Below, one piece after another: positions 33,614 to 44,600 of a stretch of DNA of 64,000 nucleotides. Position numbers and translations under genes: made by a program. The DNA is from Oceanobacillus halophilus (GTDB taxonomy: Bacteria; Bacillota; Bacilli; Bacillales; Amphibacillaceae), in the NCBI RefSeq assembly GCF_003628505.1, contig NZ_RBZP01000016.1, forward strand, positions 1 through 64,000, in the 5' to 3' direction. The notes beneath the pieces are model-generated. The model saw only the letters and a program-made list of their open reading frames with translations. It was not told where the DNA came from and did no database searches. Every line of letters begins with the position of its first letter. The first letter of the stretch is position 1.

Positions 33614-34981
33614 TTGTTAAAAAAAATAGGAAAAAAGCTATTGCCGATAGCTATAGTATCCACACTTGCCATCTCAACATTTGCAAGTGATGTACCAACT
33701 GTTGACGCAAAGGTAAGTCCAAACCAAGGGAAAGTCAAGAATGTTATCTTCATGATTGGGGATGGAATGGGGCCAACATACAACACCGCATACCGCTCAT
33801 TTAAAGATAATAAATCTACACCGTATATGGAAAAGACAGCTTTTGATGAGTATTTAGTAGGTATGCAAGAAACCTATCCATGGGATCCGGACGAAAACAT
33901 AACAGACTCTGCAGCAGCTGCTACCTCCATGGCTGCTGGCATAAAGACCTATAACAATGCTATAGCCGTAGATGTAAAAAAGAACGAAGTGAAAACTGTA
34001 CTGGAAGAAGCGAAAGAAGATGGTAAAGCAACAGGACTTGTTGCTTCTTCCCAAGTAAACCATGCAACACCGGCATCTTTTGGTGCCCACGATGAATCAC
34101 GCCATAATTACAATGACATAGCAGACGATTATATCGACGAAAAAGTAAACGGCGAACCTAAGATTGATGTTATTCTTGGTGGCGGAACTTCATATTTCGA
34201 TCGCTCTGATCGTGATCTTACGAGTGAATTTCAAGAAGAAGGTTTTAGTTATGTGACAACTAAAAAAGAACTAATGAAAGATGACAATGAACAGGTGTTA
34301 GGATTATTCGCACCAGTTGGTTTAGATAAAGCTATCGATCGTCAAGAACATCAACCATCACTTGCCGATATGACAGATGCTGCACTTGATCGTTTAAACC
34401 AAGATAAAGACGGGTTTTTCCTAATGGTAGAAGGTAGCCAAATTGACTGGGCTGGACATGACAATGATATTGTCTCTGCTTTAAGTGAAATGGAAGACTT
34501 TGAACAAGCTTTTGAATCAGCGATTAATTTTGCTAAAGAAGATGGGCAAACACTTGTTATCACTACTGCCGATCACTCAACGGGTGGATTTGCCATGGGA
34601 ATTGACGGAGTATATAAATGGGATCCAGCTCCATTAAAAGCAGCTAAACGCACACCTGACTTCATGGCTTCTGAAATCACCAACGGAGCAGATGTAGAAG
34701 ATGTACTAGAACAATATATAGATCTCAATCTAACGGATGATGAAGTTAAATCCGTTCAAAATGCAGCAAAATCGAACGACGTAACAACCATTGATAATGC
34801 GATTGAACAAATATTTGACCTTCGTTCCGGTACTGGTTGGACAACTGGAGGCCATGACGGTGTAGACGTGAATGTATATGCATATGGCCCACAAGCGGAT
34901 AAATTTGTTGGATTGCACGACAACCATGAAGTTGGTCAAATGGTAATAGATGTTTTAAGCAATAAGAGAAACAAGAAATAA
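33614..34981 (+). CDS. Alkaline phosphatase (PhoA family), secreted
   Basis: 455 residues from a TTG with GGAGGAATTTCTT upstream. A signal peptide covers about residues 1-35. It releases phosphate from organic phosphates outside the cell. Active-site marks: IGDGMG (first metal ligand), TDSAAAATSMAAG with the nucleophile Ser, VNHATPA, DWAGHDND, TADHSTGG and the late GGHDGVDV. Close in type to B. subtilis PhoA/PhoB. No clear Pho box was identified upstream. Followed by a lipoprotein gene on the same strand. Confidence 0.94.
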   Translation: MLKKIGKKLLPIAIVSTLAISTFASDVPTVDAKVSPNQGKVKNVIFMIGDGMGPTYNTAYRSFKDNKSTPYMEKTAFDEYLVGMQETYPWDPDENITDSAAAATSMAAGIKTYNNAIAVDVKKNEVKTVLEEAKEDGKATGLVASSQVNHATPASFGAHDESRHNYNDIADDYIDEKVNGEPKIDVILGGGTSYFDRSDRDLTSEFQEEGFSYVTTKKELMKDDNEQVLGLFAPVGLDKAIDRQEHQPSLADMTDAALDRLNQDKDGFFLMVEGSQIDWAGHDNDIVSALSEMEDFEQAFESAINFAKEDGQTLVITTADHSTGGFAMGIDGVYKWDPAPLKAAKRTPDFMASEITNGADVEDVLEQYIDLNLTDDEVKSVQNAAKSNDVTTIDNAIEQIFDLRSGTGWTTGGHDGVDVNVYAYGPQADKFVGLHDNHEVGQMVIDVLSNKRNKK

Positions 34982-35069
34982 GAATTTAAATATTCCACTT
35001 TAGTAAATAGGATCCCGCTCTTTTTTACTATGCGGGATTCATGTCTTCTATTTGGTAGGAGGAAAATAT

Positions 35070-35744
35070 ATGAAAAATGCTCTATTAATGATTATTACAA
35101 CTCTTGTTCTTTCGGGATGTATAAATCCGGATCAACAATCTGAACCCGTTAATGATGAATTCCATCAGAAAAAAGAAACGGACCGTGTTCACGCTGAATC
35201 AACAGAGAAAAATGATCCTTATATGCATAATCCACAAGCACCAGATACTCGCTCATTAGAGAATATCGGTCAGGAATTTACTGATGAAAATGGGAAAGTT
35301 ATTTTAAAAGCAATCTCAGATTATATGGATACACATAGGATTGGCCCAGTCGAACTCAGCATTACGGATATTAAAGTTATGGATTATACTCCTGCCCTCC
35401 ATTTAATCGATTACTTTCATGGATTCACAAATAACGAAACCAATTTCCATTATATAAAACTTGCTGTAACTATAAACAATACATCTTCAGAAGACGTCAA
35501 TTTTGCTCCTGTTTCCATTCTTAAAACAAATAAGGGTGAAATGAAAAACTTTGAAGATGATTTTTATTTGCAAAATTTACACGGGATTCTTTTAGCCAAC
35601 GAACAAAAATCGGGAGAATTAGCCTTTATATTAGATGAGACAACCCCAGACAAATTAACTGAGATTCAGATTACAACCAGTGACATCTTTGACGAAAATA
35701 ATGAATCTATTCAAAAAGGAAAGGAAATTAATATTCATTTTTAA
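35070..35744 (+). CDS. Lipoprotein with an Ig-like C-terminal domain, function unknown
   Basis: 224 residues from the ATG at 35070, which follows GGTAGGAGG; the frame is open from 35052. Lipobox LVLSGC puts the modified Cys near residue 17. After an acidic linker, residues 90-220 look like the beta-rich DUF5068/DUF4352-type domain (ITDIKVMDYTPALHL, IKLAVTINNTSSEDVNFAPV, NEQKSGELAFILDE). Surface-exposed; the role is not known. Confidence 0.8.
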   Translation: MKNALLMIITTLVLSGCINPDQQSEPVNDEFHQKKETDRVHAESTEKNDPYMHNPQAPDTRSLENIGQEFTDENGKVILKAISDYMDTHRIGPVELSITDIKVMDYTPALHLIDYFHGFTNNETNFHYIKLAVTINNTSSEDVNFAPVSILKTNKGEMKNFEDDFYLQNLHGILLANEQKSGELAFILDETTPDKLTEIQITTSDIFDENNESIQKGKEINIHF

Positions 35745-35780
35745 TCTAGGTAGCTGGTTCAAAAGGTTTAATTGAAGTGA

Positions 35781-35815
35781 ATCCGAACTTTTAGTACAAT
35801 GGTTCGGATTTTTTA
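35781..35815 (+). terminator. Terminator of the lipoprotein gene
   Basis: ATCCGAAC and GTTCGGAT flank TTTTAGTACAATG and are followed by TTTTTAT. Confidence 0.82.
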
Positions 35816-35959
35816 TACCATAACTTCCCAAACCCGAAATACACCTTGCTAATGATGATTGTTATCATACTTATTATTTTCTCTGTTTTTTGTTTAAGAT
35901 AAAGCAACTCCCTCTATAATAATTATTAAGAGCAACTATAAAAAATACAGGAGATTCAT

Positions 35960-36751
35960 ATGAGAGAAATTATTAAAAGAAACTTACACTCTATCGAAGA
36001 AACGCATCAAGTTAAAATACTCTACGCATGCGAAGCTGGCAGCCGTGCATGGGGGTTAGAAAATAAGAGTAGTGATTATGATGTTAGGTTTATTTATATC
36101 CATCCAACCAATGATTATTTAAGTATTGACCCTATGGGAATTGGTAAGAAAACCGATGTAATGGAAGTTCCTATTAGCGATAAGCTAGATATGTTTGGCT
36201 GGGAATGTACGAAAGCATTACGGCTTTTCAGAAAATCAAATCCCTCTTTTCTGGAGTGGTTACACTCAGAGTTAGTCTATTCTGAAGCATTTACTACAAT
36301 TAAAAAAATAAAAGACATTGAAAATGACGTCTTTTCAGCTAAATCATCTATTCATCATTATGTAAATATGGCAAAGAATAATTTTAAAAAATATCAACAA
36401 GCTGACTTCTTAGATATAAAGCAACTTCTTAATGTGATACGCCCTATTTTATTAGCGAAATGGATAGAAGAGAACAAGAGATTTCCATCAGTTAACCTTC
36501 CATTTATTTTAGAAAACTTAACACTTAAAAAGGATATTATAGATTTTATATATTCCTTGATACAAGTGAAGAAGAGCGGAAGGAGTACTTTAAGTAATCC
36601 AGAAATAGAAGTACTTCAGTCATTTTCTGTAAAGGAGATTACCCGCCTTAAGAATACATTAAATAAACTGGGACCAAAACCTACTAAACCACTTATTGAA
36701 CCTTTAGATAATATATTTCGTGAAACTTTAAACGAAGTATGGGGAGAATAA
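35960..36751 (+). CDS. RlaP/YcgL-type nucleotidyltransferase
   Basis: 263 residues. The polymerase-beta-type motif is GSRAWGLENKSSDYDVRFIYI (residues 29-49): GSR, then DYD with the metal-binding acidic pair. This is the RlaP family (PF10127), named for RNA-repair operons and including B. subtilis YcgL. There are no ligase or kinase partners here, so a repair role is not supported by context. GGAG lies before the ATG. A solitary gene. Confidence 0.85.
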   Translation: MREIIKRNLHSIEETHQVKILYACEAGSRAWGLENKSSDYDVRFIYIHPTNDYLSIDPMGIGKKTDVMEVPISDKLDMFGWECTKALRLFRKSNPSFLEWLHSELVYSEAFTTIKKIKDIENDVFSAKSSIHHYVNMAKNNFKKYQQADFLDIKQLLNVIRPILLAKWIEENKRFPSVNLPFILENLTLKKDIIDFIYSLIQVKKSGRSTLSNPEIEVLQSFSVKEITRLKNTLNKLGPKPTKPLIEPLDNIFRETLNEVWGE

Positions 36752-36984
36752 GTTTTTGCTATATTTCAAACTTATAACAATCGTTACATAACATCCTTTA
36801 TTTGGTATTTAATCCATATATTAACGCCATCTCCGTCTGAGGGAGATATTTCCAATCATACTATAAATATAGATGTTTTCTATATTTTGTTGGACCATTC
36901 TCCAAAAGGAAAACTTTGGCTAATGATAAACTATATTACATCTAGTAATCTTTTATTGTGACCTATTTACTAGGAGGAGAAAAG

Positions 36985-37572
36985 ATGAAAAAGATTACTA
37001 AATTACTATTAACAATAGCATTAACTATAAGTATATTCACACTTCCAGCTGGTGCGGATGCAGCTTCCTATACTGTTCAAAAAGGAGATAGTTTTTGGTC
37101 CATTTCCAATAAATTTGGAATTACCCTTACAAACTTACAAATCGCGAATAATCGTGCTGGCAGTACAATATATACTGGAGAATCTATTCAAATTCCAGAT
37201 ACAGTTTCTTTTGCTGACAAAGAATTAATGGCGAAGCTTGTACATGCAGAAGCGAAGGGCGAGCCGTACGCAGGGAAAGTGGCTGTTGCTACGGTGTTGT
37301 TAAATCGTGTAGACCATAATGAATTTCCGAACACAGTTAAAGAAGTCATTTATGAAAAATCAGGTGGTCACTATGCTTTTACCCCTGTACAAAATGGAAC
37401 AATTAACAGTGGATATACAGCAGAAGATATGAAAGCAGTAGATGAAGCTGTTGCATATCGTGGCCAGGGTAATGGATCTATTTATTTCTACAATCCAAAA
37501 ACATCAACAAGCGATTGGATTTTTTCACGTGACGTAACCATTACAATAGGTAATCATCGATTTGCAAAATAA
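36985..37572 (+). CDS. Cell wall hydrolase: LysM plus SleB-type domain
   Basis: 195 residues from the ATG after GGAGGAGAAAAG. A signal peptide (1-26) precedes one LysM domain (YTVQKGDSFWSISNKFGI...IQIP, residues 28-72) and a Hydrolase_2/SleB-CwlJ catalytic domain (LMAKLVHAEAKGEPYAGKVAVATVLLNRV with the presumed catalytic Glu, GHYAFTPVQNGTI, AYFY-like SIYFYNPKTS). Expected to cut peptidoglycan in spore germination or wall turnover. Confidence 0.92.
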   Translation: MKKITKLLLTIALTISIFTLPAGADAASYTVQKGDSFWSISNKFGITLTNLQIANNRAGSTIYTGESIQIPDTVSFADKELMAKLVHAEAKGEPYAGKVAVATVLLNRVDHNEFPNTVKEVIYEKSGGHYAFTPVQNGTINSGYTAEDMKAVDEAVAYRGQGNGSIYFYNPKTSTSDWIFSRDVTITIGNHRFAK

Positions 37573-37576
37573 ATAA

Positions 37577-37686
37577 AGAGAGGCTGAGACAAAAGAAATT
37601 TCGGGAGAATAAAAATGCGAAGTAGATTTAAGGGTAAATTCGCTTCGGAAATATACTCTTTTTCTTTTATGACTCAGCCTCTTTTA
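37577..37686 (+). terminator. Long hairpin of the AGAGGCTGAGACAAAA type
   Basis: GAGGCTGAGACAAAAG pairs with CTTTTATGACTCAGCCTC, followed by TTTTA. The roughly 65-base loop includes GCGAAG...CTTCGG. This sort of intergenic hairpin is common in Bacillales and can act both ways, between two convergent genes. Confidence 0.65.
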
Positions 37687-37692
37687 ACATCT

Positions 37693-39648
37693 TCACCGAA
37701 TCCCTGCAGCAGCTTTTACTCGAGCTTCATGTGAAGCATCGGCCTTCCCATCTTTATGCCTTGTGCTATTGCCAAAATAAACATCGAAATGTCCAGTTAT
37801 ACCATTGTTTGCAATAAATTCCCGCTCGTGTGGCATAAAGCTCATACTTGCTGCAATTTTTCTTCCGTCTATTTCCAAGACTACTGCCCTTGGTGTCCAA
37901 GAAAAACCTCCCCAAATAGACTTAGCAATATTTGTATCATTAGTTGAAACGGTTTCTGAGTCGGCATGATTGGCGCCAATTGTCCGTTGGATAAAGAAGC
38001 TTTTTCCAGTTTTCATATCCGTTACTTTTGCTTTTTTTCCAATAGTAAATACATATTGTGCTTCCGTCCACCAATCCATATATTCTCCATGTTTTTCACT
38101 AACTACTTCTTTGACTGCTATATGATGTACAGGAATTCTCAATTTCTGTCCTATAGAAAGTCTGCTATTTGTAGTTAAATTATTTACTTTTAATAATTCA
38201 CTTTGCGGTATTCCATACTTAATACTTAAATCCCAAATATTATCTCCAGATTCAATGGTATGTGTCGTATACGATATTGAATTTACTGTTGACAGATCTG
38301 GTGCATTTAAACCATCAGGTATCTCTAGAATTTGGCCAACTTGAAGCAAATCGGCTTTGAGATTATTTACTGATTTAATTGCATTAACCGAAACATCAAA
38401 GCGATTAGCTATAACAGATAAATTTTCGCCAGACTTAACTGTGTATTGAAATGTTGTTCTTTCACTTTGTTGTTCGCTTGCTTTCGGTGTAGATTGGGTA
38501 CTATTTTCTTTCTGGTTAATTGTGAGGGTTTGTCCAACTTGCAAGGTGTCAGATGTCAAGTTATTTTCACTCTTCAATGCATTTACTGTCATTCCAAATC
38601 GTTTCGCAACTGACCATAGTGTATCTCCTGCATTAACTGTATACTTTTGATTAGCAGTTGAAGAATTAGGTGTAGTTTCAGGTTTTGAAGTAGTTGGGAT
38701 TTTTAACGTTTGTCCAATGCTTAGTAGATTGGATGTTAAATTATTGGATTGTTTCATACTATCCACACTTGTTCCAAATTTATTTGCTATAGAATACAAA
38801 GTATCACCTGAAGTAACTTTATAAGATTGTGTTGTATCTGCGCTGCGTTCAGTTGTATCTACACTAGATGCATTTCCTGGAATTTGTAACGTTTGACCAA
38901 TACTCAAAGAATCTGTTGTTAAGTGGTTGGCACTTTTAATCTCGTTTACACTCGTCCCAAATTTATTAGCCAAGGAGTATAATGTATCTCCAGTCACAAC
39001 CTTGTAGGTACTAGTTTTGGTTACTTTAGTTGAAGATACATTTCCATTGTTTGCACCTCCAATTGGAGCTGGTATTATTAAAGATTGTCCAATTGTTAAG
39101 GTATCTTCAGTTAGGTTGTTTACATCCTTTATTTCGTTAATACCTATTCCAAATTTATTCATTAAAGACCATAACGTGTCACCAGGCTGAACCGTATGAA
39201 TGGCCTTAGGAATAATTAAAGGTTGATTGAGTTTCACTGTGTCTGAGGTTAGATTATTTGCACGCTTTATATTGGCTACAGAAGAATTATATTTTTTTGC
39301 AATACTATAGAGAGTGTCTCCAGCTTCCACTTTATAATATATCCCACTAGAATTAATAACTTCTGAGGTATTTGATAATTCAGCTGCTTCAGAAGTAGAT
39401 ATATTTGTGCCCATAGCTAAGGATGTGACAACCATTCCACCTGCCATAATTTTAACCATACTAACTTTTACATTAGGGTAGCGCGTATGGATGATTTGTC
39501 TCGCAGTGGCCATAAAATTGCGTTTAGTCTTAGGAACAGTTCCTAATTCATTAGCAAATTCCGTCATAGAATCATTAAGATAAATAAATAATGTATATTC
39601 ATTGGTTTGTTTATCAAGTTTTATTTCATATTTTTGTATTTCATTCAT
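37693..39648 (-). CDS. Seven-LysM cell wall protein with a conserved C-terminal domain
   Basis: 651 residues. Residues 1-60 are a cytoplasmic-looking domain (EIKLDKQTNEYTLFIYLND, ARQIIHTRYPNVKV), then one membrane segment (KIMAGGMVVTSLAMG). Seven LysM repeats follow from about 104 to 510, each built on GDTLxS...NNL...GQxLxIP. The last 130 residues form a separate domain: QYVFTIGKKAKVTDMKTGKSF, RTIGANHADSET, VVLEIDGRKIAASMSFMPH, GHFDVYFGNSTRH. Its invariant-looking His and Asp residues suggest an enzyme, but I know no function for it. Binds peptidoglycan. Confidence 0.88.
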   Translation of the reverse strand: MNEIQKYEIKLDKQTNEYTLFIYLNDSMTEFANELGTVPKTKRNFMATARQIIHTRYPNVKVSMVKIMAGGMVVTSLAMGTNISTSEAAELSNTSEVINSSGIYYKVEAGDTLYSIAKKYNSSVANIKRANNLTSDTVKLNQPLIIPKAIHTVQPGDTLWSLMNKFGIGINEIKDVNNLTEDTLTIGQSLIIPAPIGGANNGNVSSTKVTKTSTYKVVTGDTLYSLANKFGTSVNEIKSANHLTTDSLSIGQTLQIPGNASSVDTTERSADTTQSYKVTSGDTLYSIANKFGTSVDSMKQSNNLTSNLLSIGQTLKIPTTSKPETTPNSSTANQKYTVNAGDTLWSVAKRFGMTVNALKSENNLTSDTLQVGQTLTINQKENSTQSTPKASEQQSERTTFQYTVKSGENLSVIANRFDVSVNAIKSVNNLKADLLQVGQILEIPDGLNAPDLSTVNSISYTTHTIESGDNIWDLSIKYGIPQSELLKVNNLTTNSRLSIGQKLRIPVHHIAVKEVVSEKHGEYMDWWTEAQYVFTIGKKAKVTDMKTGKSFFIQRTIGANHADSETVSTNDTNIAKSIWGGFSWTPRAVVLEIDGRKIAASMSFMPHEREFIANNGITGHFDVYFGNSTRHKDGKADASHEARVKAAAGIR

Positions 39649-39733
39649 CGAAACGGTCTCCTTTTGTATTTTTATCAGCGGAGTATATGTTTTAGTATTC
39701 TACAAAAAGAAAAAAACATGATTTCTTTATTTT

Positions 39734-39770
39734 GGTGCCTGTCACTCCCCGATTTTTGTCGAATGCTCAT
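39734..39770 (+). repeat. GGTGCCTGGCAC-family repeat, copy 1
   Basis: GGTGCCTGTCACTCCCCGAT followed by TTTTGTCGAATGCTC. It matches the copy at 46109-46143 at nearly every base. Confidence 0.7.
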
Positions 39771-39774
39771 AAAG

Positions 39775-39806
39775 AAACCTCTTCTGGTTGGAAGAGGTTG
39801 CGGCTA
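39775..39806 (-). terminator. Terminator of the SpoIID-like gene
   Basis: On the minus strand AACCTCTTCCAACCAGAAGA followed by GGTTTCTTTATG. Confidence 0.7.
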
Positions 39807-39812
39807 ACATGT

Positions 39813-41075
39813 TTATTTTATTTGGGATATGTCCGTTTTTGGGAAGTAGAATTGAATAATTTCCTTATAGTTTTTTCCTTTTTCTCCCATTACATAGGCA
39901 CCCCATTGACTCATACCTACTCCATGACCATACCCTTTTCCTTTCATGGTATATGCTTCATCTTCATTTTCTAAAGAATCAATAAGATAACTTTTAAATA
40001 TCGTTCCTCCTATCATTGGACGAATACGGTTTAATTTTACATCATCAAGGTTTATCCGTTGATATAATACGGTTCCTTCAAATAACTTCCATAAAAATTC
40101 AACTGAAATCGATCCTCTTACACTTCTGTCGGACGCAAGCTGTTGATCTGTTAACTCGAATTTTGGGATTGAAAGAATCTTAATCTCACCAGGATACCCA
40201 TGGTTGTTTAACCATTTTTTTATAGATGACGTAATTTCTTTATCTTTCTCTTTTGTACTTCCCCACCAATCTGGATTATACCAATCCATATTATCAACAT
40301 CGACCTGTACCTTGTTTAAAGTAAATTCCCACGGGTGTGTTGGATCGTAGGGATCATCTTTTATCGGGAAAAATGGCAGCGCCTTTCCTCCCCACACATG
40401 AGAGTTGTTTTCCGTAACTCCCCCATTACTTGCTGAGTAAAATGCATCGATAAGTTGATTATCGTAAGTAATAACTTCTCCCTTTGTTTCCTCGACGGCT
40501 TTTGTAGTATTTTCATTCCAAGTATAACCACCATAAACTTGATAACTGATGGTATCATCAATTTCCTGGTCCAAATGGGATGCAGCATATGTTCTCGCTG
40601 CAAGCGCCTGTGCCTTCAACGTTTCAAGACCCCAATCCGGGAATACCTCAAATGGAACAACTCCCTTCAAATAATCTTCTAAAGGGAGCTGATTAACTGG
40701 ACGAATGAATTCCTTATCCTCCAATCGTAACTCCACTGCACCTAAATATGGCCGATCATTTATCTGAATCACATGTTGGTAATCATAATTATTGGGGATA
40801 AGTACAAGTGATTCTTGGATTCTATACGTTTCCTTTCCTTCTCTCAAAAAGAGAGAGCCTTTTTTTGCAACTAACTGATAAGTAACACCCTCTTTTAATT
40901 CAATGGTAGGGTCAAATGTGAAATAATCCCCTTTCAACTGGAAACTAACCTTTGATGTATTGCCAATATAGTTTACTAATCGAACGTGCATCATATCTTC
41001 AGAAGAAGCTGCTTTGGCTGAATCAGGGATTAATACTGCGAAAACCAACATTAAAATTAGCATGATGTCTCTCAT
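39813..41075 (-). CDS. SpoIID/LytB-domain protein
   Basis: 420 residues with a signal peptide (1-22). SpoIID-type domains are lytic transglycosylases needed in engulfment, or amidase enhancers (LytB). Visible marks are LPLEDYLKGVVPFEVFPDWGLETLKAQALAARTYA with the conserved Glu, YGGYTWNENTTKAVEETKGEVITY, and the C-terminal GYGHGVGMSQWGAYVMGEKG. It is longer than SpoIID of B. subtilis (about 343), so it may be a paralogue; no spoII neighbours. Confidence 0.88.
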   Translation of the reverse strand: MRDIMLILMLVFAVLIPDSAKAASSEDMMHVRLVNYIGNTSKVSFQLKGDYFTFDPTIELKEGVTYQLVAKKGSLFLREGKETYRIQESLVLIPNNYDYQHVIQINDRPYLGAVELRLEDKEFIRPVNQLPLEDYLKGVVPFEVFPDWGLETLKAQALAARTYAASHLDQEIDDTISYQVYGGYTWNENTTKAVEETKGEVITYDNQLIDAFYSASNGGVTENNSHVWGGKALPFFPIKDDPYDPTHPWEFTLNKVQVDVDNMDWYNPDWWGSTKEKDKEITSSIKKWLNNHGYPGEIKILSIPKFELTDQQLASDRSVRGSISVEFLWKLFEGTVLYQRINLDDVKLNRIRPMIGGTIFKSYLIDSLENEDEAYTMKGKGYGHGVGMSQWGAYVMGEKGKNYKEIIQFYFPKTDISQIK

Positions 41076-41148
41076 TTCGTACCATTCCTTAGTCTGTAGT
41101 TAATGTTTTTAATTGCTTTCTATTCCTTTCTAGAGGTTAAAACTCAGA

Positions 41149-41522
41149 GGCTCTTTTCTAAAATTTGTTGCTTTTTGTAATGTGACTTTGGTCATATTTT
41201 GTATAGAGTTCTAATATCTTTAATTCAGAATAGTGTAGCTCTCGCTCACACTTATGTTTGATATGTGCGATCATTCGCTCCGGCAGAATACTTACAGTTC
41301 GCGGGCACGGCCTCAGCCTCCTCTCGGAAAAACATACCTGCGCCTGCGTCTACTAGTATCGCTCCGAAGTAGGCTTCCTCACCAGCTCCCCGCGGAAAGC
41401 GGAGTGTATTTCCGTAGCGGGGTTAACGAATCGCTCCATTAGTTATTTATTCTGAATTAAATATATCAACCGTTTCTATCAACTACGACATTTAAAAAGC
41501 AACAAAATATACGAAAAGCGCC
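41149..41522 (+). mobile_element. MITE-like element, fused-arm form
   Basis: The ends GGCTCTTTTCTAAAATTTG and ATATACGAAAAGCGCC are inverted. AAACTCA occurs on both flanks (two bases before the left end and directly after the right end), so a target duplication is likely but slightly shifted. The core from about 41275 to 41420 is a single GC-rich block joining the outer halves of two arms. Confidence 0.72.
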
Positions 41523-41606
41523 AAACTCAATTAACTTTTTTACCTAACTCTACTTGTACTGCAATACTAGTACTTTGTATTTTTAGTTCTAATTATTCCC
41601 AACATA

Positions 41607-41641
41607 AAAAAACAGAATCCATCCAAGGATCCTGTTTTCAT
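41607..41641 (-). terminator. Terminator of sbcDC
   Basis: On the minus strand AAAACAGGATCCTTGGATGG followed by ATTCTGTTTTTTTATG. Confidence 0.85.
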
Positions 41642-41644
41642 TAT

Positions 41645-44600
41645 TTATTTCACAACGATTTTAGTACTGCTGTATCCTTCTTTTGTTTTAGCGACTTCTA
41701 AAATTGCCGGGAACATATTTTTTAAATCTTGTACATGGGATATGACACCAATCATTCTTCCTGTTTGCTGCAATTCAATTAAAGTATCAATGGCTTTATT
41801 TAGTGCCTCTTCATCTAGAGAACCGAAACCTTCATCAATAAACATCGTTTCAATTGAAATGTTTCCTTGAAAGCTTTGAATGACATCAGACATGCCTAGG
41901 GCTAAACATAAAGAAGCATTAAATTTTTCTCCTCCTGATAATGTTTTTACGTCCCTAGTTTGTCCAGTGTACGTATCATAAACATCAAGTCCAAGTCCAC
42001 TCTGTTTTCCATGTGATTCTTGACGATCACTTCGAATTAAATAAAATTGCCCATTTGAAAGTCGTTTTAAACGCTGATTTGCGGCTTCAATAATTCTCTC
42101 CAAATACTCAATTTGTAAATAGCGTTCAAAAGATATACGCGAGTCATTTTGTCCACGAATGACATCATATAAATCTGTAATCGTTCCTAGTTGTTTTTCA
42201 TAATTGGCCACTTGTTCATTCACTTCAATAATTTTTGTAATCATTTTTGCAGATTCTTGATAATATTCTTTGGACAAATTTAATTGCTGTAAAGCAGATT
42301 CATAGCCGCTCTTTAATTCGACAAGTTTTTGTTCGAGAACAGTTAAGTCAACTCTTTCTTTATTTTTCAATGTTAATTCCAATTCCATGACTTGCTGTTT
42401 CAAACTAGATAGATTTTCTTTAAACCCTTGAATAGCTGCTTTCATCTTTTCACGCTCTGTTAGAGGTATCTTTGCTTGGTGATATAGATCCACAGAAGTA
42501 AACTTGGCGTCTGAAAGCTGACTTTCAAATGCTATTTCTGCCTTTTCTCGCCTAGTTTGAGTTTCATTTAGTTGTTGTTCCTTATTCTCTAGGTTTGTAG
42601 CTGCTTTAGTGTTTTCTTCTTTTGCCTTTTCTAATAACTTCTGGGCATTCTCCCAGTTCTTTTCTAATCTCTTATATAGTTCCACGGTTTCGTGAATTTC
42701 TTTTTCAAGTATCGTTAGATCCTGTACAGATTCTGGGATTTTACTCACTCTTTCTTCATAACGTGCTTTTGTTGTTTCATAGGATGTTTTTTGCTCTTGA
42801 AAAGCTTTATCTAATAGCTCTTTCTTAGATTCAAGCTGTTTGATTAAAGTAACTTCCCTATCATAAGCAACTCTTAACTTACGTAATTGCTCATGTTGTT
42901 TATTTAGCTGCTCTACTTCCGTACCAAGCCTTTTACCATCTGCTATCAACTGTTCATTAACAGCAAAAGCATCTGTAACTGGAACATTTAATTCAGCAAG
43001 TTCCTCTGCTTTTTCCTTTTGATTAGTAGTTTTAGTTTCAAGAATCGCAAGTGCATTGCGGTAAGAACTTTCTAATTCATCGAGCCTTACCTTTAATCTG
43101 TCTAATTCGTCTCTTGTAGTTATTTGGCCATTTTCAGCGGCCTTTTTTGGATGATCCAAACTCCCGCATACCGGACATGCTTCCCCATCATGTAGATGTG
43201 CTGCTAGCATACTTGCTTGATTATTCATCCATAAAGCTTCTTTCTCACGATAGGTATCTTTTAATTGTTGAAAAGCTTGTTTCTTTTGCTTCATTTCTTC
43301 TTGTTTAATAGTTATTTCTTTGGTTAAATTAATATAATCTCGTAATACGCGTGCCTGTTCACGCATTTCATGTAATTTTTGTTGTTTAGATGGTAGGTGG
43401 CTTGTAGCTTCTTCCAATAATTTAATGTTTTTACTTTTTTCGTCTGCTGTTTGATTTTTGTCTTTCCAGTCAGCTTGTACTTGTTCTAGATCACTGTATG
43501 CTTGATTTGCTTTGTTTCTTAGCACTTGCAACTGTTTTTTCATTTGATCTATGTCTTGAACCATTGGTAAAAACTCATGCAGGCGATCTAGTTTTTTACT
43601 GATCTTCTCGCGTATGTCTTTCTTTTTCTCTTCCTCGTTGTAGGCAGCTTCCGCATTCTTAAATTGCTCATCTGACTGTTTCTTGTTAATTTGGGCATTT
43701 TGTAAGAGTAGAAGTTTCTGTTTTTCTTCCTTTTTCCATTCCGCTGCTTGTTTTTCATAAATTTCAATACCACTGGCCCGCTCTGCATCTGCTAATTGCT
43801 TTTCCTGCTTTTCCATGCTTGGTATCTTTTCTTCCAGTTCTTTTAATTTTACTTTCTTTTGATCTAGTTCGATAAAACGATCATTAACTGCTTTTGTTTG
43901 ATAATAAATGTTTTGCTGCTTGTCATGCTGCTTATACGCTTCATCATATTTCTTTTGATCCAAATCAATTTTCTCGCGATAAAAGAATACTTCTTTTTCC
44001 AAACCCGAAATAATTTGATTAACATTAAAGTGTTCCTCGGATAGTACTTGAAATAAATGAGAGTCTTTTCTTTCAGGTAAGACAGCAAAAATATTTTGAA
44101 TTTGGTTATCTCTCGTTTGTTTTAGTTGATCAAATTCCTGCTTGACAATGGATTTTTTCTGCTTCAACAATTCTCCTATTTGCTTATAGGATTCGGTTTT
44201 AAAAATTCTCCTTAGAATTTCTTCCTTATTTTCTGTTTCTGATGTAAGTAATTTACGAAATTCACCTTGTGGCAACATGACAATTTGCTTAAACTGATCT
44301 TTTGTCAGTCCAATAATTTCTTCTACCTTTTTATCAATCTCTGAAACAATTTGTCTGTCTACACAAGGAATTTCTGTTCCATCTACTATTTCATAAAATT
44401 CATACTTCTCACCGGTTTTTGTTTTATTCCCTTGTTTCACATGTCCAAGTTGCCGAAGAATACGATAGGTTCTTTGATGAAGTTCGAACACTAGTTCAAC
44501 TGCAGTATGTGTATCATCTTCAGCAAAATCACTGCGGAGCATCGCAGTATTCTCTCTATCTGAACCACTAGCACTTCCATATAGGGCGAAACTTATCCCA

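Noticed and set aside
35781-35815. Counting the GTTCGGAT hairpins at 29653 and 35781 as one repeat family
   Set aside because: They share only TCCGAAC/GTTCGGA, which is short and fits two independent terminators.
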